From Sipunculus nudus (Eukaryota; Annelida; Sipuncula; Golfingiida; Sipunculidae), in contig CM049313.1 in NCBI GenBank assembly GCA_026874595.1, forward strand, positions 35,179,159 through 35,243,158: a stretch of DNA of 64,000 bases. Direction: 5' to 3'. Made by a program: the position numbers and the translations under genes. Every line of letters starts with the position of its first letter. Position 1 is the first letter of the stretch. The notes beneath the pieces were generated by a model that worked only from the letters and a program-made list of their open reading frames with translations, made no database searches and was not told the DNA's origin. Below, piece by piece: positions 42,790-54,009 of this stretch.

Positions 42790-43792
42790 TAATGAAGGGT
42801 ATGTCAGGCAACACGCATCGTTTTACTTTTACCGGGTGCTCGCGGTAACCAGCTTATGCGCATGCGCACTGACTTAAAGGTGGGGTACAGACGCGATGCC
42901 ATACCAAACCAAGCAGAGAACCGCGAGAGGCCGCCACCGTACATCCTGAACCGGTGACGTTGTAGGAAAGCTACAGCATCCACAGCCCAAAAGGCAGAAG
43001 CAACCTACATTCCCTCTACCGATCCCAGCAGCGGAGACCCAGCCATGCCATTCGAGAGCCGAACCCCATCTTGTGAACGACAGTGTTTCGAGACGCATCG
43101 CCTTTATACTTGCAGTTTTGGCCATTTGGACCGTATTAACCAGTTTACCAAATTATGCAAGTTTTAACCAGTTTTTTTCGCCATCAGCATGCCGGCTGCC
43201 CATTGTGCTGTTATGTTTTCAGATTTAACATTACTTGACTTATTTATAAAAAAAAAAACCTGCAAAGGGGTGTGTTTGAAATCCAGACCTCTTGACTTGG
43301 TTGATGTAGTACCTGAAATATATTATAGACTGAGAATTATGTGCAAGTATAGTACTATATGGTGCTGTGCTTGTGTTGTGCTTCTATGCTGAGTGGTGGT
43401 GGTCTGGTATTACCACTCAGTCTCTATTGTGCAGCTTGAATTATTTTCTTGGTTTTTATTTTTTTTATATATATATTTATTTTATTTCCTTTTTTCTTTT
43501 TATTTCTACTCCATTCGCTACAATCTATTGACTATTTATACACATGGAGGGGAGGGGGGGGGGAGGGAATTCTTCTTTTCTTCCTCTCTGGCCCGGTTGT
43601 AATGCTGGTTTTCTCTTCCCGCAGCTACAATCCCCCTTGGTTGGGCTAATTGGTGTGGTGCAGCAGCTAAGATCTCCCTTGGTTGGTGCTTGTATCATCA
43701 GCTGCAGCTACAATCTCCCTTGGTCCAGGTTTCATGTTCGGTTGCAGCTGATGTCTCCTTCTTTGGGGAGCTTGGTATCCTAGGGCTGGGGC

Positions 43793-45905
43793 GTTTTTTT
43801 TTTTTTTTTTTGTTTTTTTTTTTTTTTTTTTTTTTACTTTTCTATCTATTTGATGGGAGTAGGGGGTTGTATTTTATGGGGGGGGGGTGATTTTGAGTGA
43901 TCTCCAGCAAGAAAGGCTACCGATATGGGCCCTGCTGTAAATCCTCGGGGTTTGTTGTATGATTAGGGGCTTTAGTTTATGGCCTTTATTTATTTATGGA
44001 CTTGGACTTTTGGACGCCACTTGGCAACTCAATTGTCCATTTTAGTTAATATTAATGGTTTTGGGAGGGGGGATTTTATTTTGGTATATAGTGAGCTATG
44101 GTGTTTGATGGTTTCTCAAGACCCAGCCGAGTCTGCAGTTAACTCATCGTACATCGTACTCATTCTTAATACTTTTGATTTTGGATTTTTTTGGGGGTGG
44201 GGGTGGGGGTGAGGGGTGTCATATTTTTATTATTTTTACTACATTTTATTTTTTATTTTAGTATAGTTGGGTAAGGTGTCTGATGGTTCTCCACGACCCA
44301 GCCGAGCCTGTAGTCAACTTATCATACACCCATTTAATCTAATTATTTTATTTTGGTTGGGGGTGGGGGGGGGTGCTTTATTTTTATTTTTATTTTATTT
44401 TGGTATATTCGGATATAGTGAATGATGGTTTCCGACGACCCGGCAGAGCCAGCAGGTAGCTCATCCTATATCAATTTAATTATTTTAATTGTTTGTATGT
44501 TTTTTTTTAACCTGGGACAATGGATAGTGTCCAGACAGGGCACTTTGTCTTTGGTTCCTTTACTTTAATTTCTTAGCGTTTGTTAGTTGTGTTCTGAGTT
44601 TGGTAGTAATTTCGTGTAGGAAAGAATTAAAACTGGTTCCCACTGGGTGCGCCATGTGACAACCAACTCATTCCTAGGTAAGGTTGGGGGGAGGTGTTTA
44701 TAGTTGTGTATTTAAATGTTTACTCAGGAGTAAGTCCCAAGCTTTAGTGTGCATGTCGTGTCTATGCAGCTTGGGGACTTTTACCTGCAGGGGGGTGGGG
44801 TTATAACATGTGGAGGGGGCTTGCATGTGGGGGGAGGGGAGTTATGTTGAGTTGTTGTTTTCTTGTAGAATGTTTAGTGGGGCGATATGTTTGTTTTTAG
44901 GTGTGGTTCTTCTGTGTATAGTGATTATCTCTGCAATTTGGGATTGTTTTTAATTCTGTTGTAGGCGTTTGTTAATTGTTCTAAGATATAGTCTAATATT
45001 TTTGGTGTTTTGTTTGTTCTCTTAGGATGTTGGTGTTAGTTTTTCTACTTGCTCTTAAAATGGCTCGGAGGGCATTGTTTTGTTGTACCTCAAGTTTTTT
45101 TAGGTAGGTTTTGGGTGCCCCTAGAAAAGCAATGGAGCCATATGTGCCTATTGGGCGGATCCATTGTTTGTACAGGTAGGTGGCGGTTTAGGTGGAGGGT
45201 CCTTCTCTGTCTGCACACTTTTTAAAGGGCATTTGTGCGTTACAACATTCTGTGTGTTATGTTTTTTAGGTGTGTTTTCCAGGTGCGTCTTTCTTCAAAG
45301 GTTAGGTCTAGAAATTTAGCTGTTTTGGATTCTTTGAGGTCTCTCCCTTGTAATTCTAGGGTTTCAAACCACTTATTTTTTTGTAGCTTTGGTGTATAAA
45401 ACTGAATTTTGTCTGGATTAAGTTTTATTCTCCATCTGCTGCACCAGTTACTGATGCGGTATAATTGGGCTTGGACCATGATGCCAGCTGTTCTGTATTT
45501 TTGCTGGTGGACCATATGGCTATGCCATCAGCGAATTGTGACACTTGGGCCTGTTGGCTGGTTTTTGGTAGGTCGTATAAATATATAATGAATAGGACTT
45601 GGCTGAGAACTGAGCCCTGGGGTGTTCCGGCCGGGAGTGTTACTTCTCTGGAGAGAGTGCGATTTACATCTACTTTGAGAGTTCTATCTTGTAGAAAAGA
45701 TGATAGTATTCTTATTAATTTGTTTGGAAGCTTGGATCTCATTAATTTGAGTCTCAGTCCATCTGTCCAGACTGCATCGAAAGCCTTTTATAAGTCGAGG
45801 AATGTAGCTAGGATGGCTTCGGATTTTAGGAATCCATTATGGATTGATTGGCTGAGGCCCAAGTTTAAGGATTATAGCATATGTGGTAAATTAAACAGCA
45901 GAGAC
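43793..45905 (-). pseudogene. Broken non-LTR retrotransposon (Jockey/CR1-like reverse transcriptase)
   Basis: On the minus strand, from about 45775, the reading frame gives FDAVWTDGLRLKLMRSKLPN, the finger/palm motif GTPQGSVLSQVLFIIYLYDL and the catalytic-box remnant FADGIAIW. The last stands where the family has (Y/F)ADD, so one catalytic aspartate is lost. A frameshift leads to LYRISNWCSRWRIKLNPDKI, then after further breaks LYKQWIRPIGTYG and YLKKLEVQQNNALRAILRA, the usual Jockey thumb order. The 3' part has three tandem units (see below) and finishes in a long A tract (T-run at 43793-43835 on plus). The 5' half, endonuclease included, is missing, as in typical 5'-truncated copies. Confidence 0.75.
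44060..44510 (-). repeat. Three tandem units in the LINE 3' region
   Basis: GATGGTTTCTCAAGACCCAG, GATGGTTCTCCACGACCCAG and GATGGTTTCCGACGACCCGG occur near 44107, 44282 and 44424. Each is followed by CCGAG/CAGAGCC, CATCGTACA/CATACACC and a G-rich tract (GGGGGTGGGGGTGGGGG). The G tracts could form quadruplexes on the plus strand. Confidence 0.65.
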
Positions 45906-46970
45906 TAATCCATTACAGTTCATGTGTATTATAAATGTGTGAAAACTGAAGAGTGTTGGTTAGGGCATTTTCCTCTCTTCAAATATCTTCATATAATGGT
46001 CTTTAAGGTCCATTATAAAGACCAGGAATACCAAAAAGTTAAACATTGTAGTCCATTAATGGTTGTTACATGAGGTGTCTATCGAACGGACATCATTCTA
46101 AAAGATATTACTTGGAAATGGATGTTACAGCCATAAATTAAAGTATAACATCCCTCCTATCTCCTATCACTATCTTGACATGTCCAGTTGTCAATCAACT
46201 GACCAACGGCTATCATCCAATCACATGCAGCTATGGTCCAGAACTGGACTGTTCGGGGCCTATTTATAATCCGATAGTCTATACACAGTCTAAATACATT
46301 GTTTCATAAAATCTGGCTTGTCAGTCAGGTTGGGGACTCTTTTTGGACCAAGCAGTTGAACTGGGCTCAAGGGTTAGCCCAAGCGCAGACCGGACCACGT
46401 GGTGTGCGTAACTTTTGACCGTGCCAGTTACCTCCAGTGGTTAAACCTTTTTATAAACAGCATTCACGCTACCTGCCTAAGTATATACATGTACCTGTAC
46501 ATTTCCTACCCCATGTTTAACTTAATAAGAAATACTGCAGTTTGATCACTTGAAAGTTTAAATTCTTTTTCAATTAAACAGTGCCGTTTTATTTCTTTAA
46601 TTTTTTCAAGTACACGCTGTCCAGTCCAATTAACCCCCAGAATTAAAAGCAAACTACAAGAGGGTATAGGTATAAGGGCTGTTTTAACACCTATTTTCAT
46701 TCATATATATTCTGTCATTGTACTAAGAGCATACAGAATCTTCTGAGGCAAAAATGGGGTTCAGTATCAAAATTATCATTAAGGCTTGAGGTATACTCAG
46801 TTAAAATAATTCATATTGAATAAGAAAACTGAAAACAAGGAAATATGCAGAACGCAAGTTTATTCATTAACATATTCTCACATTTACACATTATTTTGAT
46901 CATTGGGAATACACCTTGTATATCATTTTAAATGACACTATACCAGTTTTGTGAAGCTCTCATTCACAGT
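45906..46970. other. Intergenic, no feature recognised
   Basis: No gene or bounded element is supported. Around 45995-46035 a GGTCTTTAAGGTCC/GGTCCATTATAAAGACC local inverted repeat is seen. Confidence 0.4.
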
Positions 46971-46975
46971 AAAAT

Positions 46976-47960
46976 AGGTCACTTTGACCTCGTTTCACAT
47001 TTATTGATAAGCCGGAGCAAGTGTGATCAAACAAATCTGAACAGATAAAAAAACAACATGCAATATAATGTTTCACTTCATTATGTACATTCATTGTTAC
47101 ATAATCATCATGTCATATTTCATAAAAATAACTGGAGGAAAATATCAAGATTTTCCAATAAGTCAAGCATTGAATGCAATTTTCAGTTTTCATCAGAAAA
47201 ATCAGTTTTCCCTATGCAGCACTGTAAATTAGGTCTTTGTGACCTAGTTTTCCACAAGGACAATGGCAGTTTGACCCAGTGTAATCGGACACACCACTGG
47301 AAGTTTGTTGTGCCAACAGCAAAAAAGGGCTACATAATGTTCACTTTTTAAAGTCCATTCAGTTTTACATTCCACAAATTACACAACAATTTTTGAAAAT
47401 GTCAGTGATACACATAGATTCACATTACAAATACATATATATATATCAATTTATATCACAAGATCAAAATATCCCACTCTTGTCAACCCCTAATAAGTAA
47501 ATAAGGTCTTTATGACCTAGTTTTTACACCAGTTTGCGTTACAATATACAAGACTGGTAAAATTCCTCACAGTACAGTTGGTCTATGTGACCTAGTTTTC
47601 TACATTTGGCGAAAACTTTACTAATAGTGATCAGAAAAAAATCAGCAGAAAAAAAGTGTCATATACAATACCATATTGAAGCCAGTCATTGTTTATTCAA
47701 GATCCCCTATATCATCACTGTTCATACATGATTCTAACAATTTGGGAAATATCAGGATGTCACTCTCATTCTCAATTATAAAATAGTAATAACAGTCTAA
47801 ACCCCAATGTACAAATATTGGGAGTCCCAAATTCACAGAAATCAGGTCTCTTTGACTTAGCTTTTATTTCTGTAATGTAAATATCAGTTTAGATTATTAG
47901 AAAATACAAGTCTAGCTAATCAATCACAGTGTCTTAGTAAATTAAGGGTTTTTTAACCCA
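46976..47960. promoter_or_regulatory. Array of AGGTC...GACCT palindromes (hormone-response-like)
   Basis: AGGTCACTTTGACCT at 46976-46990 is a perfect AGGTCA-n3-TGACCT inverted repeat, the consensus estrogen-response arrangement. Near copies follow: AGGTCTTTGTGACCT (about 47229), AGGTCTTTATGACCT (47503), TGGTCTATGTGACCT (47579) and AGGTCTCTTTGACTT (47845), mostly trailed by AGTTTT. They may be units of a very degenerate tandem repeat. Nuclear-receptor binding is inferred from the motif only. Confidence 0.4.
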
Positions 47961-50220
47961 GTTTTATATATACAAAGATAAAAATCTATGACTAAGTGTG
48001 ATCAAACACGTGAACACAAGTCTGTAGTGCTGGCAGCTGTGAGTCATGTCATGTATTGCTTATAAATTATACAAAAATAGTATGAAAAAATCCAAAACAA
48101 GTCATGTTGGATGGCTAACTAATGCTTACTACAGTGTAGTAATTTAATACAACAGATAAAGCAGTAAAAAATTGGAACTGTCAATCATATTTCTTGTACC
48201 TAATGTAAACACATTACCCAAGGACCATTCATCTCAATCCATGAATTTTAGATAATGGATTTACTGATGTCATATAATACTTCAGATGTGTGCCATGATC
48301 TTAAAATAAGTAACTGAGGGATGTTAATGCCCCTATCCAAGGTCTTCTGCACAATTTTCAACTCCCTTTCCCCGGGGGGTAATGGAACACTGGTAATACA
48401 GTTTACAAATGTTTACCCTGTAGCACCTTATATGGCTGCATAGTGTATCACAAGATAAGCCTTAAAATGCCCAAACCAGGAAAAGCAGTTACTGGTAATC
48501 CTTTACATTTTTCATGGGGCTGGGGGTAGAATGGGGTTGGAATATCAGGGGCATACTGGGGTGAGATATAGGCCCTGGAAATCAAGTGGAAGTGGGCCAA
48601 ATCTAACACCATCAGCCCACTGGCCCACCGGCGTCAGTGCCATCCCATCAGCCCACAGGAAACTTCCTGGTGTCCTTGTGGCCCAGTCTGCCCCTGGGCA
48701 ATATCAATCTCTGCCCAATTAAAACTCCATAATAATAACCCCATAAACAATAGAGCTATGAAGCCACAGAAGTGAAATTATACAAGAAAGCATGTAAGTC
48801 AGATGAACCGAGATGCATAGATTTTGTGAAGACACCAAAATGTAAAAAAATTAAATTCACAGTTTAATCCCTTTTTAATTTTCAGGGGTCTGCAGAGACT
48901 TTGTAATCATATTATCATCTTAAAATTTACAGTAACATGTGTGTGGGTTACATAGACAGTCAGAGATACATGAATGGGCAAGTGTCACAAATAATTTCCT
49001 CTGAGAAAGTTGTAGATCCTGAAAAGGAGACTCATGGTTTCATGCTTTGGGTCCTAAAAATCTAATGTTGCACATCTTGTACAAACTCGGAAATCTTATA
49101 TTTGACAGCTCATGTCAGAGTGTATGTGCATTTAAAATCACCAATGTTATATTTATACAACCAGATTACAAGTATATCACTAAGCACCTGTTTTTATAAC
49201 TAGTTCTTGTATATATAACAGCTAAACTATCATGTATAAGTAAAATCTACTAGACTAGGGGTCAAATATATCCTGCATGCGCAGTATTATTGGATGCTGT
49301 CAAATGAATTAATATCATATTTAAAATATATATCAAAATCATCAGATATCACATTATTTCATTAAAGAAAAGGACAAAGTTTGTTAATTATAGATTGAAA
49401 GGTGTGCTAGAATAAGGGTTAGGAATTTTGACAAATACCTACCTAAATATATCATATTCCCGAAGAAATGTTTTATACTATGTTAATTAATAAAAATGCC
49501 TTCTGATTACATGTTATAGGTATAGATCATTTAATTTTTTTTTATCAGTTATTTTGGGTGATGTTCACAAACATTAATAGGTGCTTGTGATTGTGGATTT
49601 GATGACAAAAATAATGTTATGTCTTTGATAATATTATGTACTGCACTACTTTACAGGTGTGTGGGAGGGGGGGGAGACTTGTCAAGGAGTTATAAGCAGT
49701 TATAAACAAGATAAACTTATTGTTTTATGACAGGTATTATACAATAGTATGTTCATTAATGAAAAAATATGCTTATTACATAATAAAGATATACCGGTAG
49801 ATCATTTTTATTTTTTCAATCTGACAGTTATTTTGGGTGATATTTACAAATATTAACAGGTGTATGTGAATATGGTTTTGATGAGAAAATTTTGATAATA
49901 TTATGTGAAATAATAATGTTATCTACTTTCGATGCATGTGTATGTGTATACATGTGTGTGTGAAGGAGTTCGGTCTTAAATGGTGATGTACATGAATGCT
50001 CATAAAATTAATTAGCTTAAAATTTAAATAGTTTAATATACAGTTATAAGCAAGATACATTTATTGTCTTATAGCAGTCAAACCTACATAAATAACATGT
50101 TTAGTGAGATTCTATTATCTCTGGAGGTAGATATACAAAACTCAATCATGATGACACAAAATGCACTGACACTTTGACATGAGCTGCAAAACAAATTTGC
50201 AAGTGTGTACAAGATGGATA
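47961..50220. other. Intergenic or distal 3' UTR of the unknown gene; no feature recognised
   Basis: The sequence is AT-rich without coding signatures. Segments near 49480-49660 and 49740-49930 resemble each other (TTATTTTGGGTGATNTTCACAAANATTAA), suggesting an old duplication of about 270 bp. Confidence 0.4.
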
Positions 50221-50224
50221 GAGG

Positions 50225-51210
50225 ACAATCCACCCCCCCCCCCCCTCCCCTTCACCTGCATTAACCTATGGACAATTACTATGATAAACCCCCCCCCCCC
50301 AGCACTGACACTGGCATATATAAAAAAAAATTGCCCCTATGATTAATTCATGGACAATAACCAAGATAAAAACTGACTCGCAATCCCCCCCCCCCCCTGG
50401 TGAGTTAAATTACAAGGATCTTAAAAGCACCCCCCCCCCCAGGGCATTGGCATATGGACAGTCAGTACAAAAAAAATGCCCTCCCCCCTCCAGTATCCGC
50501 ACATGCATGGACAATTACATGTACTACAAATTAAACTGAACCCCTACACCTAGCATTGACACATGGACAGTAAATTAATACTGCCCCTCCCCTCTCCTCC
50601 CCCCCCCCCCCCCAGGATTGATACATGGGCAGTTACTACAATTAATACTGAGACTACCTGCTTCAGCCACCACCTCCCCTCCCCCCCCCCCCCCCCAAGT
50701 TTTCACACATGAACAATTACCATGACGAAAAACTGGCCTCCCCCCTACATCTTTTTAACCCAAACACAAATACAATTATCAATGAACAATTAAATAATCC
50801 CTAGGGCAAAAACAAACAAAACACCCCTGGATAATACCCCTGTGAACAAAACAAGGTAATGTAACCCTGCACAATGACCCTGTGGTCGTGAAACTATCCC
50901 CTGAACATTCACAAATAACAACTCCCCCTATTTGAAACCAGACAATACTGAAAGGCCTGACTACCACTACGCCCAATAAACCCTTTGAGAATTAAACACT
51001 ACCCACTCCCAAGTCCAAAATGATAAAAATAAAAAAAACACAAAACCGCTGTGACCAAAACAGATGATACAAGTTAACCCTGAATAATGAACCCTGGTAC
51101 CCTCGAACAATCAAATAGTTCCCATTCCTAATTTACCCCCGAATATCACCTCAAGACAATCCCCCTCCCCTCCTCCCCTCCTCCCCCCCCCCCCCCTTCT
51201 TGGCTGACAC
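50225..51210. repeat. Irregular minisatellite with long C tracts
   Basis: About nine units of 60-100 bp combine a C10-C17 run with ACATGGACAATTAC-like text (50273, 50350, 50456, 50508, 50565, 50625, 50708) and an AAAAACTG or AATACTGA word. On the minus strand this gives repeated G10+ tracts. Homopolymer lengths are likely to be unreliable. A separate C27-28 run lies at 51731-51758. Confidence 0.75.
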
Positions 51211-52370
51211 CACCCTCCACAATCATCACACGGGGTGATAACCTTCAATACAATAACCCTTATGAAATTAATCTGTGGGGAGTTAAGATAAATATGAAAA
51301 TTGTCCTCAATCCATATAAGCTGTGCAACACTGGAATTTAGGGCCCAAAACATGGGACCTGAGTTTCTTTGCAAAACCTAGAGCTTTCTCAGAGAAAAGT
51401 ATTCATGGCACTTACCCAATCATGTGACTCTGCCAGGCTATGCAAGCCAAACACATGTTACTGTAAATTTGAAGGTGACAGCATGATTACATTTTAGCTC
51501 TGCAGGCCTCAAAAAATTATTTAATTAAACAGTGAATTGAATATTCTTTACAAATTGGTATGTTCACATAATCTATGCCAATTAATACCTGCATGGTTTC
51601 TTGTATAATTTCCAATCAAATACAACTTACATCTATGGCTTCAACAAATTTCACAGCTTGAGCTTTAATGTTTATGAAGTTATCCATCCTGGAAATTAAC
51701 TGGAACTTGCCATTTCCCCATTGAGAGACCCTGACCCCCCCCCCCCCCCCCCCCCCCCAAGGAAACAGTCCAAATACTGTGGTTGCCTTTTTATTTTGCG
51801 AGGCTGAAATTTCGCGATTTCTTCACTTTGAATATTTCTAGAGTTTTTCATTTTTGTGGTTGAAGCAGAATCTATATATTCTCAGTACAGCACTATTTGT
51901 ATTGATTTTAGATTTAGTATGAAACCCACACTTCCACACTTGTTTTTAGTTCAGTCATTAACTTACAATCTGTGTCACAGTAGATATATCCCATGGAAAT
52001 AATGTGGGATTTTTAATATTTAATGCTTGTATGCAAGGGCCAGTTATGATGCCATGCACATATAAGGTTGCTGATTAGGTTGTTTCCACCAGGGTTGTGA
52101 TAACTAATCTGTTTGTGGAGAAACATCCCTTTTTGATTATCTTACTTGATAGGACATCTTATTCCTGATGGATTCATATTAGCTATTATTTCATATTTAC
52201 TTATTTCTTGAAAATAAAACCCTTGTAAATAAAAAGGCAACTACAGTATATCCCAGATATATACCCCAAAAATACACTGCACCTCAATTTATATACTTAT
52301 TCTAGCACACTGGGGTGCTCTAGCTGATCCAATTTATAATTCTGCTGTAGGACCTGGAAGGGGTAATGTT

Positions 52371-52540
52371 TGCAACTGAAGGGCATGTGAAAGATTAAAA
52401 CAACATATAAAATTCTCTATTCTAATTTATATCTACACTGGCCAGTAAGAATTTTGCAACTGAAGGACATGTGAAAGATTGAAACAACAAATAAAATTCT
52501 CTATTCTAATTTATATCTACACTGGCCAGTAAGAATTTTA
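52371..52540. repeat. Tandem duplication, 84-bp unit
   Basis: TGCAACTGAAGGGCATGTGA and the following text through GGCCAGTAAGAATTT occurs twice back to back (52371-52454 and 52455-52540) with very few differences. This indicates a recent local duplication. Confidence 0.9.
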
Positions 52541-53264
52541 CCTTAAGTCATAAATATGATTAGTGGTTATGGATACATTATGCAGGAATTACAGTTAAAT
52601 CAGCTTTTTTCTTTGGCCTTGAAGTATTACATTGATACACCACAGTACATCTGCAAGTGTTCACATTGGCTGAGCTGAGTGGTCCATGGGTAATGTAGCC
52701 TATTCACTAATGCCTAATTCCTTTCCACTACCCCTGTCCACTTGTTTTTTTTTTTGTGATACATGCACCTTTTGTTAAAGGCATGAAAGCTTAACTTTAT
52801 TTACCTCAGGGGCAAATAAGAAGAATGTGGGGATTATCTAACGGCATAATAATACTCTCCTGTTTATGGATTCCATATGATTTATTCAAAATGGAATAAA
52901 AAAAAAACATGGTGGACAGGGGTGTTGGAACACATGCATGCAAAGTTGGCACAAAATAACCTACAGTAACAATTAAACATAAAATACTAAAAAGCTGATG
53001 TAGCATCAGCAATTAAACAGTCAACAGCACTTATGTAAAAATTATAACAAAATAAAACTACTTGATATGAATAGAAAAAAGCTGATTATAAAACAAAACA
53101 ATATAAAAGTATTTGAAAGACATAGATATTAATGTAGCACAACTCCTAGTGTAACTGTCTGTACAATCCTTACTGGCAGGTCACGTCTGACTGGTTTACC
53201 TGTAAGTATAATAACACCTGTTGTACCAGCAATCAATGTCACTGTTTGTGGAGTGAGGACTTAC

Positions 53265-53537
53265 AGTAGTCTGTCATTTAACTGAAAACCTGAGGGGGGG
53301 GGGGGGAAGCTTTATGTTTGTATAAATGATCATTTAGATAAATGATTTTGCATGAAACTGCCCTGGGAATCACTGTGCATTTTTTACTAGTAGAATTTGA
53401 CAATCTTTTATACCATTTTTTTTCTGGATTTTTTTCATATTTCAGATAAATGGTCAAATTTTTGGTTCTCAGTTTTTTATTTCAGATGAACAATTTTCTG
53501 GATAAACGGTCTTTGGATATACGTCACTCTACTATAG
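53265..53537. mobile_element. Probable pogo-type MITE
   Basis: TACAGTAGTCTGTCATTTAA at the left edge is echoed inversely by CGTCACTCTACTATA at the right. Several ATAAATGATCATTTAGATAA and GATAAACGGT words lie inside. A related fragment lies at 61565-61640 (CTGAAAACCCC...AGATAAACGATCATTCAG). Confidence 0.5.
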
Positions 53538-53971
53538 CAGAACAAAACATGTCATTATATATTTATAGCATTATACCACATGAAACACAGGTGTTACCAT
53601 CTCTGTGACATGGTCAACATGTGCTAACTACTTAACTTGTATGTTGCATATAAAGTAGTGTCATCTACATCAGGTGATGGAGAATAGAGCACTTTTAATT
53701 CTTTATCATTTTTCAATCCATCTTAATTTTCAATCCATCCTGTGTCATTTGAATAACTTAAATGCTTTCTTATCTCCTGGGACACTAGCAAAAACATTTT
53801 GTAATTAATTCTAACCATTCAAATATATACAATTAGAATATTAACTATAAATAACATTGTGTATAATGTACCAAGTCTAAGGATGAAACTGCTGCAGTTA
53901 GTCTGGTACTAGAAAACCAAACACTGACCAATATCTAATTTTAGTCATCAATGATTATAAATATATCTTAC

Positions 53972-54009
53972 CTCAGTGATCTGAAATCTGTCCACTAATA
54001 TGGTTCAGA
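53972..54009 (-). CDS. Unknown gene, terminal coding exon (SEPY stop) with a downstream donor
   Basis: Acceptor GTTTACAG, then TCT GAA CCA TAT TAG (53995-54009). A good donor CTGAG|GTAAGAT follows 23 bases after the stop, suggesting an intron in the 3' UTR. The distance is under the about 50-nt limit that would trigger nonsense-mediated decay. An alternative terminal exon cannot be excluded. Confidence 0.55.

Noticed and set aside
45465-45908. 147-codon plus-strand ORF
   Set aside because: It is antisense to the clear reverse transcriptase motifs on the minus strand.
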